Positions 34,900-48,177 of a DNA stretch of 64,000 bases are shown here, in pieces. Source of the DNA: Hofstenia miamia (lineage: Eukaryota > Xenacoelomorpha > Acoela > Hofsteniidae); NCBI GenBank assembly GCA_900660155.1, contig CABFPE010000093.1, forward strand, positions 723,015 through 787,014, given 5' to 3'. The position numbers and the translations under genes were made by a program. The notes beneath the pieces are model-generated. The model did not search any database, was not told where the DNA came from, and worked only from the letters and a program-made list of their open reading frames with translations. The first letter of the stretch is position 1, and the number at the start of each line of letters is the position of its first letter.

Positions 34900-37549
34900 A
34901 TTGTAAGCCTGTCCAAAACCTAAAATAAGGATGTATTAGCAACTATAAGAATGTTTTCCATTAGACTTTATATTGAAAAAAGCATTGTATTTTACTTTAT
35001 CACTTTTAGTAATAATATCATTCACATACTACTCAGGTGAATTATCGATGTTCCATAATTTCGTATAATATATTATTAACGAATAGAGCCCTTATAATAC
35101 CTTCAATGAATGTCACTATGTGTCTGGTTGTCGAATCAAAATCCAAAATATACCATTTTTTAATTTTTGAAATGATTTATGAGGTTCTCCCAAAAACTTT
35201 TACGTACATATTTATAGTCATTAAATCCAGGCATTTTTAATCACATATTATTCATGGGAGAGCAGAATTTTTTTAAAAAATTGTTTATATTTAATTGTTA
35301 ACCACTAAAACCAATTTTTCTCACAATATTCACTTAAAAAATTCCAATGTCATATATTGTATTTTTAGCACGTTTTTGGTGGGTGGTTAGCCGTCCCAAT
35401 CTAAAACCGCGCCTCGTTACATGCAAAACATTCGCCATGCAATCCATGGGCATATGTAATGGGATGCATTATCATTTGTTTTAGCGAACTAGAAATAATA
35501 TATTCAATACCAAAGTCGTGCAATGTTTATTACCCATGATGTGTAGAAATTATTTTTTGAAGCTTATTGTTATTTTTCATTTTCCATTAAATATGGTTGT
35601 TTTGGCATTGATGACTTTACGAATTTGGGGTATTTAAGTCCAATCTAACTTAGTCCAATGCATACAATTAGCATAATGGACTACAATGCTAATTTATGTT
35701 CACCCATGGACATTTGATATGCGTTTGTAATGACGTCTGTTTGTCGCGTAATTGAATGACACCTGAAGTTTTACTAAATATAGTATTCTATTAAAATGAA
35801 TAGCAACGACTCGTCGCGTCCATCACGTTAATCAAAGCTAGTTACCGACATGTGGTTCCTGTTTGACAGTTGATAAACATGAATGACAAGTGCTTTTAAC
35901 TGTATACGTATGCTTCAAGCGTTCACTTAAACATTCAAGAAGTAATTAATATTACCACACTGACCCTTGGACGCCTGAAACACTGTGAGTGGGTAGAATT
36001 AGACGTTAGCTTTGTCAAGCTGCGGTAAAGAGTTATGTTCTACTCATATTTTAAATGTTTAACAATTGTGCAAAATATTTATTACTTTCCTAACGTTATG
36101 TCTTAAGGAGATGGTCTTTGACTAACTTTCATTCTAATTGACCGTTTACTGTCTATCAAATATGCTGGTGTGATTTGACAATAATCTAATTACGCTTGCT
36201 TTTGTTAATTAGGAATCGGTTTATTTCTTTCTCTTAGTCTGAGTGACCACAGCTGCGTGGTTAGCACAATTCTCACATCGAATTTCAACTATCTTTTGTC
36301 AATTATATTCTTTTTCACGTTTTAATCTCCCTTCTCGGTGCAGTTGAGACTAAGTAATCTGAAAGAACGTCTCTCCTGTGAATTGCTTTACACCTCTTCT
36401 CGATAACAGATCCTACAACTATAACTGATCATTTTAGATTTCTCATAAGTAATCGGTATGCGTTCACTACGTTACAAAATGCCTTCATACAAAAATATTG
36501 TAATTCAATTTTTCTATATTAGTACATTGCTCATTTAAGTTCATTGGAATTACTTTTCCATCACCTAGATTTGTTCTGTGCAAATCCTTAAACTAAGAAG
36601 AGTTATTGGATCAGTCAAAAACCTTTTTTCAGAATCCCTTACAACAAGGCCTTGCGCTGCATTTATGAAAAAAATCCGTCTTCAATGCGCTCAAAGACAT
36701 TCTTTCCATTAGTCTGAATTCGAATAGTCATTTGTTTTAAATCTGAGACATCTGTTTTATAACTTCACATCTGAATTTGAGTGAATCAAAATTTAATTTG
36801 TGTCAAAGTAACAGCGTCAATTACTCTGTAACTGTCAAAATAGATGAGTAGCGACTACACGATTTCAACCGATGAATTACTTGATTCCTTAATCCTTATC
36901 ATTGTCTGTAGGGTCTTAATAGATACTTGATAAAGTTCATATGATATGGTAAATGTTATCAGTTTGTTTGATTTCAGCTATGCATTGTTAACACATAAAT
37001 TCAGCATCAAACCACCAGATGACGAGCTAGTAAAGTCGTTGCAAATTCTATTGAATATATTAAAATTTAAACAATCGATGCATAATGCTTTCCTTTAAAT
37101 GTCATATGAAGAGAATTGTTTATATATTTGGAATCCCGTACAACATCCAGCATTTGTCTCAAAGTCAATTGAACAATAGGTGATACTAAGTCCTGTTTCC
37201 AATTTGAAAATATTGTTCTTAAAGTAAGGTTTCGATTATGACATGATTCTACATAATGGTTTATTTTGCGGATTTTGTGCTTACTAAGACGTCTACCTCT
37301 GCTGGTTTCACCTCATGTTCATCAATGATATACAAATTTTCTACCTTTTGAAATGCTAAGAATTTCTTAAACTTATTGTAGTATGGATTTACATGTCGGC
37401 ACATAACTAATAGTTGCCAAGAAAACTAATGATTGTATTATTAAGAATAACTTTTTTAAATTTTTGTTGTCATTGCTTTCAATGCATTCTATTTCTTATG
37501 CAGTAGTTTTAAACTTGCTTTGTTCTACTTTATTAATTAAGCATTTTAG
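34900..37549. other. Intron 5, last part: possible miniature-element relic
   Basis: TCTAAAACCGCGCCTCG at about 35,400 resembles the right end of the 39,301 element (CTTAAAGCCGCGCCTG), but a left end is not clear. The rest is unremarkable. Confidence 0.4.
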
Positions 37550-37701
37550 AACCTCCAAAGATTTTAACTGCTCTGAAGGACGAAAAGATTCGAGTGTACG
37601 GCTCTGTTAATTTCACTTGCCAAGTACAAGCTTCGCCTCCACCTTCCATAACATGGTATCACAATGCAGAAAAGATCGTTGCCGACGATTTTTATTTCAA
37701 G
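37550..37701 (+). CDS. DCC/NEO1-like: DCC/neogenin-like exon 6: first half of Ig domain 4
   Basis: Acceptor AAGCATTTTAG ends at 37,549. Phase 1 entry gives EPPKILTALKDEKIRVYGSV, NFTCQVQASPPPSITWYHNA and EKIVADDFYFK. It carries the first Cys (FTCQV) and Trp (ITWYHN) of Ig4, with SPPPSITW typical of I-set domains. Donor GTTTGT at 37,702, phase 0. NFTC is a potential N-glycosylation site. The next intron, about 14.1 kb, is the longest visible and contains a 1.1-kb hAT-type element, LINE and Tc1 relics and the 147-bp satellite. Confidence 0.85.
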
Positions 37702-38690
37702 GTTTGTCTTGCATTGAGCATCTTGGGTGATAGCACTATTACTCCATTGATAATCTAGAACCGTAATAACGAACGCAGTGTCGATCCTGCTGTGTTTTCA
37801 TTATAGTTTTAGTGTGTTTAACTCCTATAAGGAACCGGTGAGTTTGCACACTGTTTTCTCTTTTCATTTCATTGATATCAAGAGGCTGTGACACTCGCTA
37901 TCCAATAAGGAACCCTGTGTCGGTTTCTAAATCACATAATCCCCCGCCTTCTACAATTTATCCGTTTATCTCCTTTATAGACCTCGCAAATCGTTTCACA
38001 ACAATTCCATTTTATTTAATTTTGCTTTTTCTACTCTTAATAATATATTTCCATTTCTAATTGCGAATCAAAGTGTTACCAAATGTGTAGCCAATTCAGT
38101 TGTACCATAGCTTTATTGCATAAATTTCCTACATCTAACAATTTTTGTTTAAAGGACAGAAGGCTTTGTTTATCTTGAAGATTTGTTACTGAAACTTAAA
38201 AGGCTATAAATTTCATAATTCAATGCATGTCTGCTAATGTATTTTCCATACAACTATTCTGTCAATTATCTGAATGACATCTCGTAACTTTGTATTGATT
38301 TTAAAAGGAAGATATATTTAAAGTTCAATTTCTTACTGTTACTCAATGTTTTTCTCAACATCTGTCATGCAATCGTGTCAATTAAACTTTATTCGTTTTG
38401 CTTTTTTGAATGTTTGGATTTCGGTTTAAAATTTCATGAATTTGCCAGTACATTGCGCTATATTGACCAATTGAGGAGCAACTGTTGTTAACTAGTACAT
38501 GTTGGTTATAAGTACCCTCATAAACTTTTGCTATAAAGATAAAATCAAATCGATTAAAGTATAGATCATTCCAAGAGATTGTTAGTATCATTTACATTTA
38601 TTGAGCATGTAACAAATATAATATAGGTCTGTGTTGTTCAATAACTTCACTGTTCTAAAGTCAAGTTTTTGAAGCCTTCTGTCATTGTAT
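37702..38690. other. Start of intron 6: nothing recognised
   Basis: No coding or repeat motif seen. Confidence 0.5.
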
Positions 38691-39775
38691 CAAGGGCAGA
38701 CACAGAGAATTGTACAATAAAAATTACAAAAGAAAGTCCCTTAATGCTATCAAATATGATATCAAAAGTGAATAGAACAGTTTTTTAAGTTTTTTTTCAA
38801 ATATTTGTAAAATTTATTTCATTGAACTTTTACACGATAATGTGCCCAACGGATCCTGGAATTTCATTTCAATAATAATTAGAATATTTCATTTTCAGGG
38901 CTTGTTTTAAATTTTAAAAATATTTCAATTCACCCTTTTGGGTGGGGGAGTGAATAGGAACACATGTGAATTCTGTGGGTTTTTTAATTTAAGCATGCAA
39001 TTTTATATTATTTTACTTTTAAATATACTAATGAAATTAGATGAGTATAGCTAAGGCTACCCCGTGGCACATAAACTTATAGTGATGAATTAATACACAA
39101 GAGAACAATGTAATATATTAAGCATAGCATGAGTAATAATTAAATAAAATTTGGTATTGTCTACAATTTCTATTTCTCAACACTGTTCCTACTTACCCCA
39201 TTTGATAATCAATAGGGTTGGTCCAATTTTTTGTACTCAAATTCAACACCATGCACCTACTCCAAGAATCCAAAATTTTAGCAAGAGCTTTACATTTTTG
39301 CAGGCGTTGCTTTAGGGGGTGGGGGCCGGGGCGATCCTGTTTTAAAAATCTTAAAGCCGCGCCTGCATTTTTGAGTTAGTTGATTTCCTTTAATTCCATC
39401 AACACATTTAGCAAAATTGATTGAAATTCAGACTAAGCTAACATTCATACCATCAGGTGAAAATTTTGCAATTTACTTAATCTATACCATTGGTCTATTT
39501 TGCAATGCTTAATGCCAAAGTCTCCTAAAAACACAATATTCCATTATCAAAGCGTAATTTGAAATTTGAAAAAAATTGTTCTGTGTCATGATAAATTGCA
39601 TGAATTCTATGTTTTCATTTTTGGTGTCAGTAGATGGTGATGAAGTCTTTACATGGTGATGAATTTTAAAAATCGAAAATTTCATAGTTTTATGCCCAAT
39701 CTAGTACCCAATTACGCACTTAACATTTTATTCTACATTAAGCCTCCTCTAAAAAATTTTCTGTATCCGCCCCTG
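38691..39775. mobile_element. hAT-type non-autonomous element, about 1.1 kb, hosting a nested insertion
   Basis: Left end CAAGGGCAGACACAGAGAAT. Right end on the other strand CAGGGGCGGATACAGAAAAT. Flanks CATTGTAT (38,683-38,690) and CATTGTAC (39,776-39,783) match at seven of eight bases. No transposase frame is visible. A 65-bp element with its own target duplication lies inside at 39,301, so this element is the older of the two. Confidence 0.78.
39301..39365. mobile_element. 65-bp hAT-like miniature element with perfect target duplication
   Basis: CAGGCGTTGCTTTA and TTAAAGCCGCGCCTG form the inverted ends. CATTTTTG occurs immediately on both sides (39,293-39,300 and 39,366-39,373), a perfect 8-bp duplication. 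Its halves resemble the two ends of the 250-bp element at 33,082, so it is close to two joined termini. Confidence 0.82.
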
Positions 39776-39783
39776 CATTGTAC

Positions 39784-40659
39784 TATAACTAAACCTTTGG
39801 ATATAAGACTGATTCAAATAGTTTTTATTTAATCCACTTTTGACGCTAATGTTTTACATATTTTGGTGGGCATTATTGTTTTCTTTCAAATGTAGATTTG
39901 GTTGATGTAAAACAACGTTAACTTTGATTCGTTGTTCAGATGTGCAAGCATAATTTTCTGCTTGATTAATGTTGGCCTAAGATTGTATGCAATCGAGCAT
40001 TCCGCATTAATTGTTGCAATTACGAATTGTAATAAACCAATAAATGATACTTTAGAAGGCATCTTATGTGTTTTTCTCAAAAACATATCGACTCATATTT
40101 CATGTGAATAACGCATTTGGCACTAAAATGATGGCGAATGAGTAGTTTTGCTTCTATAATTGGAGCTCATGGTTTTCAAAACATATTATTTTGGTGGAAG
40201 TTATACAATTTTTATAATAATGTTTCTTAGTTAAACGATTCATTTGCAGTCTGGAAAAAATGAAGCTTTAGTCTCGCCCCTTTGTTTTCAGAAAGTTATT
40301 GAAAGAAACCTTTCAACTACAATAGTTACTCCTCTGGTCGAATTTGTGGGTTAAAGTTTTTCTCGAGAGAGATTAGCTGCTAATTTGTATCGCTTCCTAA
40401 TTGAGAATTGAATGACGTTTTCCAATTACTCATCGGGCAGAAAACCCAAACCACGTCCATTTAATCTCCTTTTCATACATTTTTATTTCTCTCACCTCAA
40501 TTTTCACTCACAATTTAGTGCCAAGCATCAATAAAACCGCACTTAATATAATAATAATAATATTTTACACCTCTGTAAGTATTAATACATAAAAAAATAC
40601 CAAACTTTTGTTTACTGCAATGGGAAATAGTTACAATTGTAATGAGAATAATGTTCTAG
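39784..40659. other. Intron 6: nothing recognised
   Basis: Unremarkable AT-rich sequence. Confidence 0.45.
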
Positions 40660-41280
40660 AAACTTAATGTTTATTTTTGTCGTGATTTCCTCTTATCTTC
40701 AATAGCTTTATTTGTTTGCTCCATGCATATGTACAAATAAGATGTATACATATTTACAAAAATGTATCGAGAACTTAGATATACATATACTACAAACTAA
40801 GCTATAATAATTAAATTAAAATTCACACAGATATTTACAATTAATATAGATTAAAAATATGAAGTTTCGCTACAGTTTTAACATTTTAAGTATTCTGTTA
40901 TTATTTTGTTGTGCTAATAAATTGTGTTTTAACAGTTTTTTAAATTCATTTATATTGGTGGCTTTCCTTACACTGATAGGTAAATCATTCCACAGTTTGC
41001 AAAGTGTGGTTGTAAAAATATTTTCCCACTATTTGCTTCTTGGATGTATATTGCTTATGCACATGTTAGCACGGTGATTGTTTTACATATTTCTTGGTTA
41101 GTGTCCTACTACTTGTTTTCAACTGCTTAAACATGTATACTAAGCTGTTGTACGAAGCAATGATAATGTTTGCAGTTTTTTTACTAACTTGATGTTTACT
41201 AATGGAAAACATGCCATTTTCTTTCATAGAGCAATATTTACTCCTAAACCTATAAGCTTAGGGATACCTCTATCTTAGCA
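40660..41280 (-). pseudogene. LINE fragment, last residues of RT ORF and 3' UTR
   Basis: Minus-strand reading near 41,020-40,860 gives ENIFTTTLCKLWNDLPISVR and KATNINEFKKLLKHNLLAQQ, then NNNRILKMLKL and a stop, the typical C-terminus of jockey/CR1-group RT proteins (KLWNSLP...FKxxL). Further upstream on this strand (to about 41,280) the coding likeness fades with stops. Downstream a 3' UTR ends in ACAAATAAAGCTATTGAAG at about 40,700. Heavily 5' truncated; it lies antisense in intron 6. Confidence 0.72.
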
Positions 41281-44154
41281 AATTTCCCCGGTTTCGGGTC
41301 TTGATCCCTGGACAAGTTAAATTTGCTGGAATGTCATATATTTAGTACACTAGTATTATTTTAATATGTATTCTAACAAATGACAGTAGAACATGTCAAA
41401 ACCCAATTTTAATGTTTTAGAAAGAAGTTCCTCAACTTTTTTGTTTTTGACAGTCTTTGGCTAATGTAATTTCCATCAGTCTGAGTGTTGTTTCTATGTG
41501 CCAAACAATCCAGTAAACTCACACTGCTTTTGAAATACTGCATTTGATTTAAAATCCATTAAGCTCTTTTTATTAATAAGATTTACAATTGTTTGACCTT
41601 TCCAACACTTCTTTAAGGTTATTTATATTTTATATATGTATGTATGTATACGCTCATACTTGCGTTTGTACATTTTAGGAACCCGCTATCTTGCGCTTTG
41701 TACAATTCCCTAGGACAGTTGCGCTTAGTACACCTTATTAATTTTCATTGAACATATTTTTCAAAATATCTGTAAAGTTGAAAGAATCTGATCATTTATA
41801 TTTTGTGGATATTATCATTGACAAAGTCGGGCGAAAAGGAGAATTTAATTCATCTATTATATATATATATATATATATAAATTTGATTTTTCCATTGATC
41901 ATTACTATCATTCACTAGAGGAGTTGAGAAATTTTGTGTTATCGACATTATACGTCCATATTTGTTGTGAAAATTGAGAAATTACTGTATGCCAATAAAT
42001 TGTAGCCATAGTTGTCCCTTTACGATGGTTTTTATTTATTTATTCTCATTATAAATGGATATCAAATTTTAAATTTTTAATAGGAATGCATTATTCAGTT
42101 ACAATCGCTTCATTTTTAACTTGGAATTCATAATATTGATAGTGAAAATAATTATTGCTATCTCATTTCGTTGTCACAATTTGACGTTGGTGTGACTCTC
42201 AGCTCGGATAACTCTAGGTGTTTCTAAGAATGCTGCCTTCTGTACTGCCGTGTCTAACCACTTTGTTAGTCTTTATTTGTTCGTTATTTTTCTCCTAACT
42301 TTCTGCATTTCCAGTCTTTCCTCTTTATCTACCGCCGCTATGTTGGCTTCTTTGCTTTAATTCCCTTTTAGTCTGTATGTTAAATCCTATAGTAAACTAA
42401 CTTTTCATTCTCTACTATTCCCGGTACGTTATGCCTATAACTGATATCTCTTGCTTCTAACCCGGCCTGTTCACTCAAGTTCCAATATGTTTTACAAGCC
42501 CACCTTGTCATACCTAAAATTATACTCAGTTTCTACCAACTTTTCATAAGCATAATAAATACTTGGACGATTCATTAACTTCCACATCCTGTTTTCTTTC
42601 CGTTGGATCCACACTATTTTAGTGATAAAATTTAGGAAAAATAGAAATTATGTCAATATTGACATGTCTGAGCGCCCTATCAAAACCTTTGTACAAATGC
42701 AATTAGTCGTATTTATTCGGTTTCCGATTAATCACTATATTTGGATGGAGATGTGCTAAATCAGAAGATGATTTACTTCTAAAACTAAATTGATTATATT
42801 TATATAACTTGTATTTCACCCAGGTGTCTTGATCTCTCGTACTAACGACATTTCTCAACATATTTTTGTCCCGCTAGGTTAGGGAATGTTTTCAACCCTG
42901 GAACATTGCAACTCTGCTAATGTGGAAGAATTACAGGTGGTTACAATTTAAGTCAATCAAAAAAAAGTTTTCGAATCAATATGGTTCGGTCATCTGGAGT
43001 AAACTGGTGAATACTAATAAAGCAATCTTTCAGTTTCGCACGTAATAACATGTTCCAATAAAACTTTCCAAAAGTCTCGCAAATTGATATCTTCAATGAT
43101 CGCCAATGAACCTTTCTATTAATTTGTATAACGAAATTCGCTGCTACATTTCTGAATGCTAGGGGTTGCATCGAGGTTACTATTCGGAAATGCGATTTAT
43201 CTTTGGCAATGGCTGATGTTTGTTAACTACTATAAAGTCATCAAATGCTATTTAAATAACCTATATTATGCGCTGTGAAAATAGTATTCGCCAATGTTTA
43301 TCAATAAACGGTGAAATATTAGTCTGTTTACATTTACATTGAATAAAATATTGGTTTTGCATAATTTATAATATGAAGGATGGGATGTATTTTAAGGTTA
43401 TGTCTACAAATCATCCTCAATGGTGTCATAAATGCTTAAGAGAGCGTCGAATGTCGGGAACATTTTCCCATTTTTTGATGTACACCGAATTCCTGGTATT
43501 CATAAAAATGCAAGTGACAGGGAATTTGGGGCAAATTTAGAATTGTAAATGCGAATTGATTGATTATGTGAATATAAATGTCAATACAATAATTTCTAGA
43601 CTACTTCGACTTTATGAGTGTTACAATCATTGGTGTAAAGCAGATATGTTTATTTCTACATGATTTTTTAACAACTAGTGATACTTCAATATTTTTTTTT
43701 ACATTTTTTCAAATTTCAACCCCATAAACGATGTGCGCAAATTATGTAAGAAAAATTTCTCAAGTGACGATTTGTAACTAATACTATATCTGAGAAATGT
43801 TTGACACAGGTATTGTATTTTTTTAAAGTTTTGATGGTTACAACGTGACCAGCTTCAAATATTTTGGTTTTTTCTTTTATCGTTTGCAGGTTTTTAAATT
43901 GCTCGTAGGGTAGCTAGAACCTATACTATTTAGTTACCATTTTTGAAAGTCGAACAGTTTCATGGCAAAGAAAGGGAACAACTTATATGTAGAGAGTATA
44001 GGTTCTCATGATTATTGGTCTTTTTTATCATATTATGACGCTACACTCCTTTTATGACCTTACAAAATAGGTGAATTACGTTAGTTCAATTCAGACAATA
44101 TGGAACGTGTTCTGAAGTTCACAACTTGCGATTCTTATGTTAACAAATATTGTA
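41281..44154. other. Intron 6: TA tract, otherwise nothing recognised
   Basis: TA tract at about 41,858-41,879. 42,180-42,620 is unusually pyrimidine-rich on the plus strand and has longer readable stretches on the minus strand, but no family motif I recognise. Confidence 0.4.
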
Positions 44155-45340
44155 TAGGTGTGGTCAAAAAATGAGAAACAGATTTTTTTTCAATTTCTTA
44201 GCAACAAAACCCCCACAATAACAGCATTTATATCAATCGATGGCAAATTGTTTTCTATATGTTTATGTAAAAGAAATTAGACAACATTGCACCCGGGTGA
44301 ACACATTTCAAAAATCTGTCCTTATTCGAGTGCATCAAACTCTTCTGCAGTCTCGGGGTAATTTTTTTTATTGATCTCCAGCAAATATTGCTTCAGTTTT
44401 TGCATATTTTTTGAATTTTTTTCGTCATGATCCTTCATGATTCCCTAAACATTTTCTATAGGTGAAAGGTCCACAAATTTGATAACCTTTGCTAATACAT
44501 CAGTTTACCTTGAACTGTCTACAGTACCTTCTTCGAAAATTTTCAGATAAATACTCTTAGCTCAAAGCATCCCAAACCATGCATTTTTCGAAAAATATTT
44601 AGGTGGTTTGAGAGGTGTCTTGTCTTGGCTGTCGTAGTCCAATGACAAATGTTGTTTCTAATCTGCCGGAACATGGACTCATCTCTTATGAAAAATCCAT
44701 CCAGCAACCATGTTTCACAAAAGCTAACCCGGTTTTCTCTGTTTTTGTCAATAGGGGCAATTTTTTCGTACGTTTTTTTACAGATCCCTCTCTTTGAAAG
44801 TGCTCGATATGCTGTCGATGTTGAGGCAACTTTGTTATAGGCTTCTTGAAAGTTTGAGTTCAAATGAGTAAAGCTATTTTGATAACTTTTCCGTTAATTT
44901 CCAGTCCATTTGAGGGGTTGCCCACTTCCTTTTTTCCTTATAGAGTGTTCGTTTTAGTCAACTTTTTGAAGTTTCTGTAGAAATTTTTTGGGTTCATAAC
45001 CGATATCGTGAGTAAAGTTTTGTGGTCTCTGATTCCAGTAGAGTATAAAGATATTGCAAAACTTTTCCTGAATCTTGATGAGACATGTTTGGTGAAAATT
45101 AATAAAGTCCCTGTCCCCATCTGGTGTGTTTACGGGTACTGTTGTTGATTGTGTGTGATCGCCTAAATGTGCTCGTCCAAAGCATGGCACTTAAAGGTGT
45201 TGAAAATACCTGTGTACTATAGTTAAAGGGTTTTGGTATTTGAAAATTTCTTGTGACTTTTTTGACCGGAGTGATACATAAGCACGATATTAACGCAACA
45301 TCAGTAGAGGTCTTTGAAATGAAACTCTCTGGCATTGAGG
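44155..45340 (-). pseudogene. Decayed Tc1-like transposase
   Basis: On the minus strand a 106-codon frame (44,863-44,543) reads STSTAYRALSKRGICKKTYE, NRENRVSFCETWLLDGFF, IRDESMFRQIRNN, corresponding to the helix-turn-helix end, the R..FC..WL block and the DES motif of Tc1 transposases, then HGLGCFE where relatives have VWGAIS. After a frame change, KFVDLSPIENV*GIMKDHDE and LKQYLLEINKKNYPETAEEF match the SPDLNPIENLWGxLK end, with a stop in place of Trp. A possible terminus GTGTGGTCAAAAAATGAG lies at about 44,160; no partner terminus was found. The N-terminal part upstream (to 45,340) is uncertain. Confidence 0.75.
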
Positions 45341-46413
45341 GTTCAGTGTAACATTTTATTAGCTATTTTTTTAATTTCTGTTGAAAATCTATATGAAGTT
45401 TAGTGTTTCATGAAAACATATTCAGAGATAGATAATTCTTCTCACTCAATAGCTCTAATGTACTTCAAACAAATGGAATTACTATCTTTAAACAACGACA
45501 AATACTGCCCGGGCTGTGCATGCACTATAGAAGCCCGTGCCCTATACGTTCTCTGCCTTTGCGCATATCCATCTTTTCGGCTGAATATTTGCAGCAAATA
45601 ACTGTATGATTTGATTGTCGGTAAATGTTTGGGAACTAAAATCCCTAATCTAGTCAGGTGTGTTCCACCCTGTTTGGCTCCAATAGCGCTGCCATTAGGT
45701 TGCTGTAACTAAAATGGAAGTAAATTGAATGTGTTGATCACCTTGTAATGTTATCAGGCAGAAACAGCTCTTCCCCATTAAACAATTCATTACAAACAAA
45801 TCTCTTCTAACAGTGAAAAGTGGCGCTGATTGTATCAACAGCCATAAAATTATTTGTAAACATTGATTGTCGGTTATCAGTGTTTGGATTTAATATAACA
45901 TGTCTAACTAAGCGGTGGAGAATTGTTTCACTTCCGCTCGCATTGCTCCATTCATCATTGCCTCCACAACACCTAACATTTTTTTAATTTCTCTATCCTA
46001 TCGTCACATGTCTAGAAAAAATGCATGTATATTCAAGGTGCATACGTTTATCACATAAAATCAAATATCTCTCGGTTTCGTTGATTTCGTTTCTGAATAG
46101 GGGCTCAGGATATATTTTACACGATGGGATTTTTTAAGTTGATACATTTTAGTTTTAATAATTCCAAATTTTTTAACACACTGAAGTTTTTAATAGGTTT
46201 AACATGCTAAGACATGTAGGGCTGGTCATGTGTGACTCCTCAGTAGGTTCATCAATGAGACATAATTCATTTTTTTGAGAAATTCATTTTTCTTCAATGG
46301 AATTTCAAAAAGTTAACATAACTTTTACAAACATATACCATTTACATCATAACATACAGTCCTTCTATTAAATACGTATATGATAAATGTTATATTCATT
46401 AATCGTTAGTACA
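45341..46413. other. Intron 6 before the satellite: nothing recognised
   Basis: No motif seen. Confidence 0.45.
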
Positions 46414-48177
46414 CTATCTTATCACCAAATATCGACATAGTTGAAATATTAATTCCATTAAAAAAAATTAGAAACTAATTGTTTCTACATGGTAACGGAA
46501 TTTCAATGGCTCCGTTACCAGGCATACAGTCTACTTTGTATTAATTTTTACTATTTTTTACTATCTTATCACCAAATATCGACATAGTTGAAATATTAAT
46601 TCCATTAAAAAAATTTAGAAACTAATTGTTTCTACATGGTAACGGAATTTCAATGGCTCCGTTACCAGGCATACAGTCTACTTTGTATTAATTTTTACTA
46701 TTTTTTACTATCTTATCACCAAATATCGACATAGTTGAAATATTAATTCCATTAAAAAAATTTAGAAACTAATTGTTTCTACATGGTAACGGAATTTCAA
46801 TGGCTCCGTTACCAGGCATACAGTCTACTTTGTATTAATTTTTACTATTTTTTACTATCTTATCACCAAATATCGACATAGTTGAAATATTAATTCCATT
46901 AAAAAAATTTAGAAACTAATTGTTTCTACATGGTAACGGAATTTCAATGGCTCCGTTACCAGGCATACAGTCTACTTTGTATTAATTTTTACTATTTTTT
47001 ACTATCTTATCACCAAATATCGACATAGTTGAAATATTAATTCCATTAAAAAAATTTAGAAACTAATTGTTTCTACATGGTAACGGAATTTCAATGGCTC
47101 CGTTACCAGGCATACAGTCTACTTTGTATTAATTTTTACTATTTTTTACTATCTTATCACCAAATATCGACATAGTTGAAATATTAATTCCATTAAAAAA
47201 ATTTAGAAACTAATTGTTTCTACATGGTAACGGAATTTCAATGGCTCCGTTACCAGGCATACAGTCTACTTTGTATTAATTTTTACTATTTTTTACTATC
47301 TTATCACCAAATATCGACATAGTTGAAATATTAATTCCATTAAAAAAATTTAGAAACTAATTGTTTCTACATGGTAACGGAATTTCAATGGCTCCGTTAC
47401 CAGGCATACAGTCTACTTTGTATTAATTTTTACTATTTTTTACTATCTTATCACCAAATATCGACATAGTTGAAATATTAATTCCATTAAAAAAATTTAG
47501 AAACTAATTGTTTCTACATGGTAACGGAATTTCAATGGCTCCGTTACCAGGCATACAGTCTACTTTGTATTAATTTTTACTATTTTTTACTATCTTATCA
47601 CCAAATATCGACATAGTTGAAATATTAATTCCATTAAAAAAATTTAGAAACTAATTGTTTCTACATGGTAACGGAATTTCAATGGCTCCGTTACCAGGCA
47701 TACAGTCTACTTTGTATTAATTTTTACTATTTTTTACTATCTTATCACCAAATATCGACATAGTTGAAATATTAATTCCATTAAAAAAATTTAGAAACTA
47801 ATTGTTTCTACATGGTAACGGAATTTCAATGGCTCCGTTACCAGGCATACAGTCTACTTTGTATTAATTTTTACTATTTTTTACTATCTTATCACCAAAT
47901 ATCGACATAGTTGAAATATTAATTCCATTAAAAAAATTTAGAAACTAATTGTTTCTACATGGTAACGGAATTTCAATGGCTCCGTTACCAGGCATACAGT
48001 CTACTTTGTATTAATTTTTACTATTTTTTACTATCTTATCACCAAATATCGACATAGTTGAAATATTAATTCCATTAAAAAAATTTAGAAACTAATTGTT
48101 TCTACATGGTAACGGAATTTCAATGGCTCCGTTACCAGGCATACAGTCTACTTTGTATTAATTTTTACTATTTTTTA
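46414..48177 (+). repeat. Satellite array: 12 near-identical 147-bp units
   Basis: CTATCTTATCACCAAATATC recurs at 46,414, 46,561, 46,708 and every 147 bases to 48,031. The array ends at 48,178, where the next unit diverges after CTATTTTA. By eye, units 2-12 are identical; unit 1 differs at one base in the A-run (AAAATTAG against AAATTTAG) and in its left edge. Each unit carries two adjacent hairpins: TAGAAAC/GTTTCTA around TAATT, and GGTAACGGA/TCCGTTACC around an 11-base loop. It lies in the 14-kb intron between exons 6 and 7. Confidence 0.95.

Noticed and set aside
44938-45335. Extra minus-strand frames upstream of the Tc1-like relic as a separate gene
   Set aside because: Three overlapping frames, none with a known motif; more likely decayed transposon or intron sequence.
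46414-48177. CRISPR-like array
   Set aside because: Whole 147-bp units are identical with no variable spacers, and the context is an animal intron.
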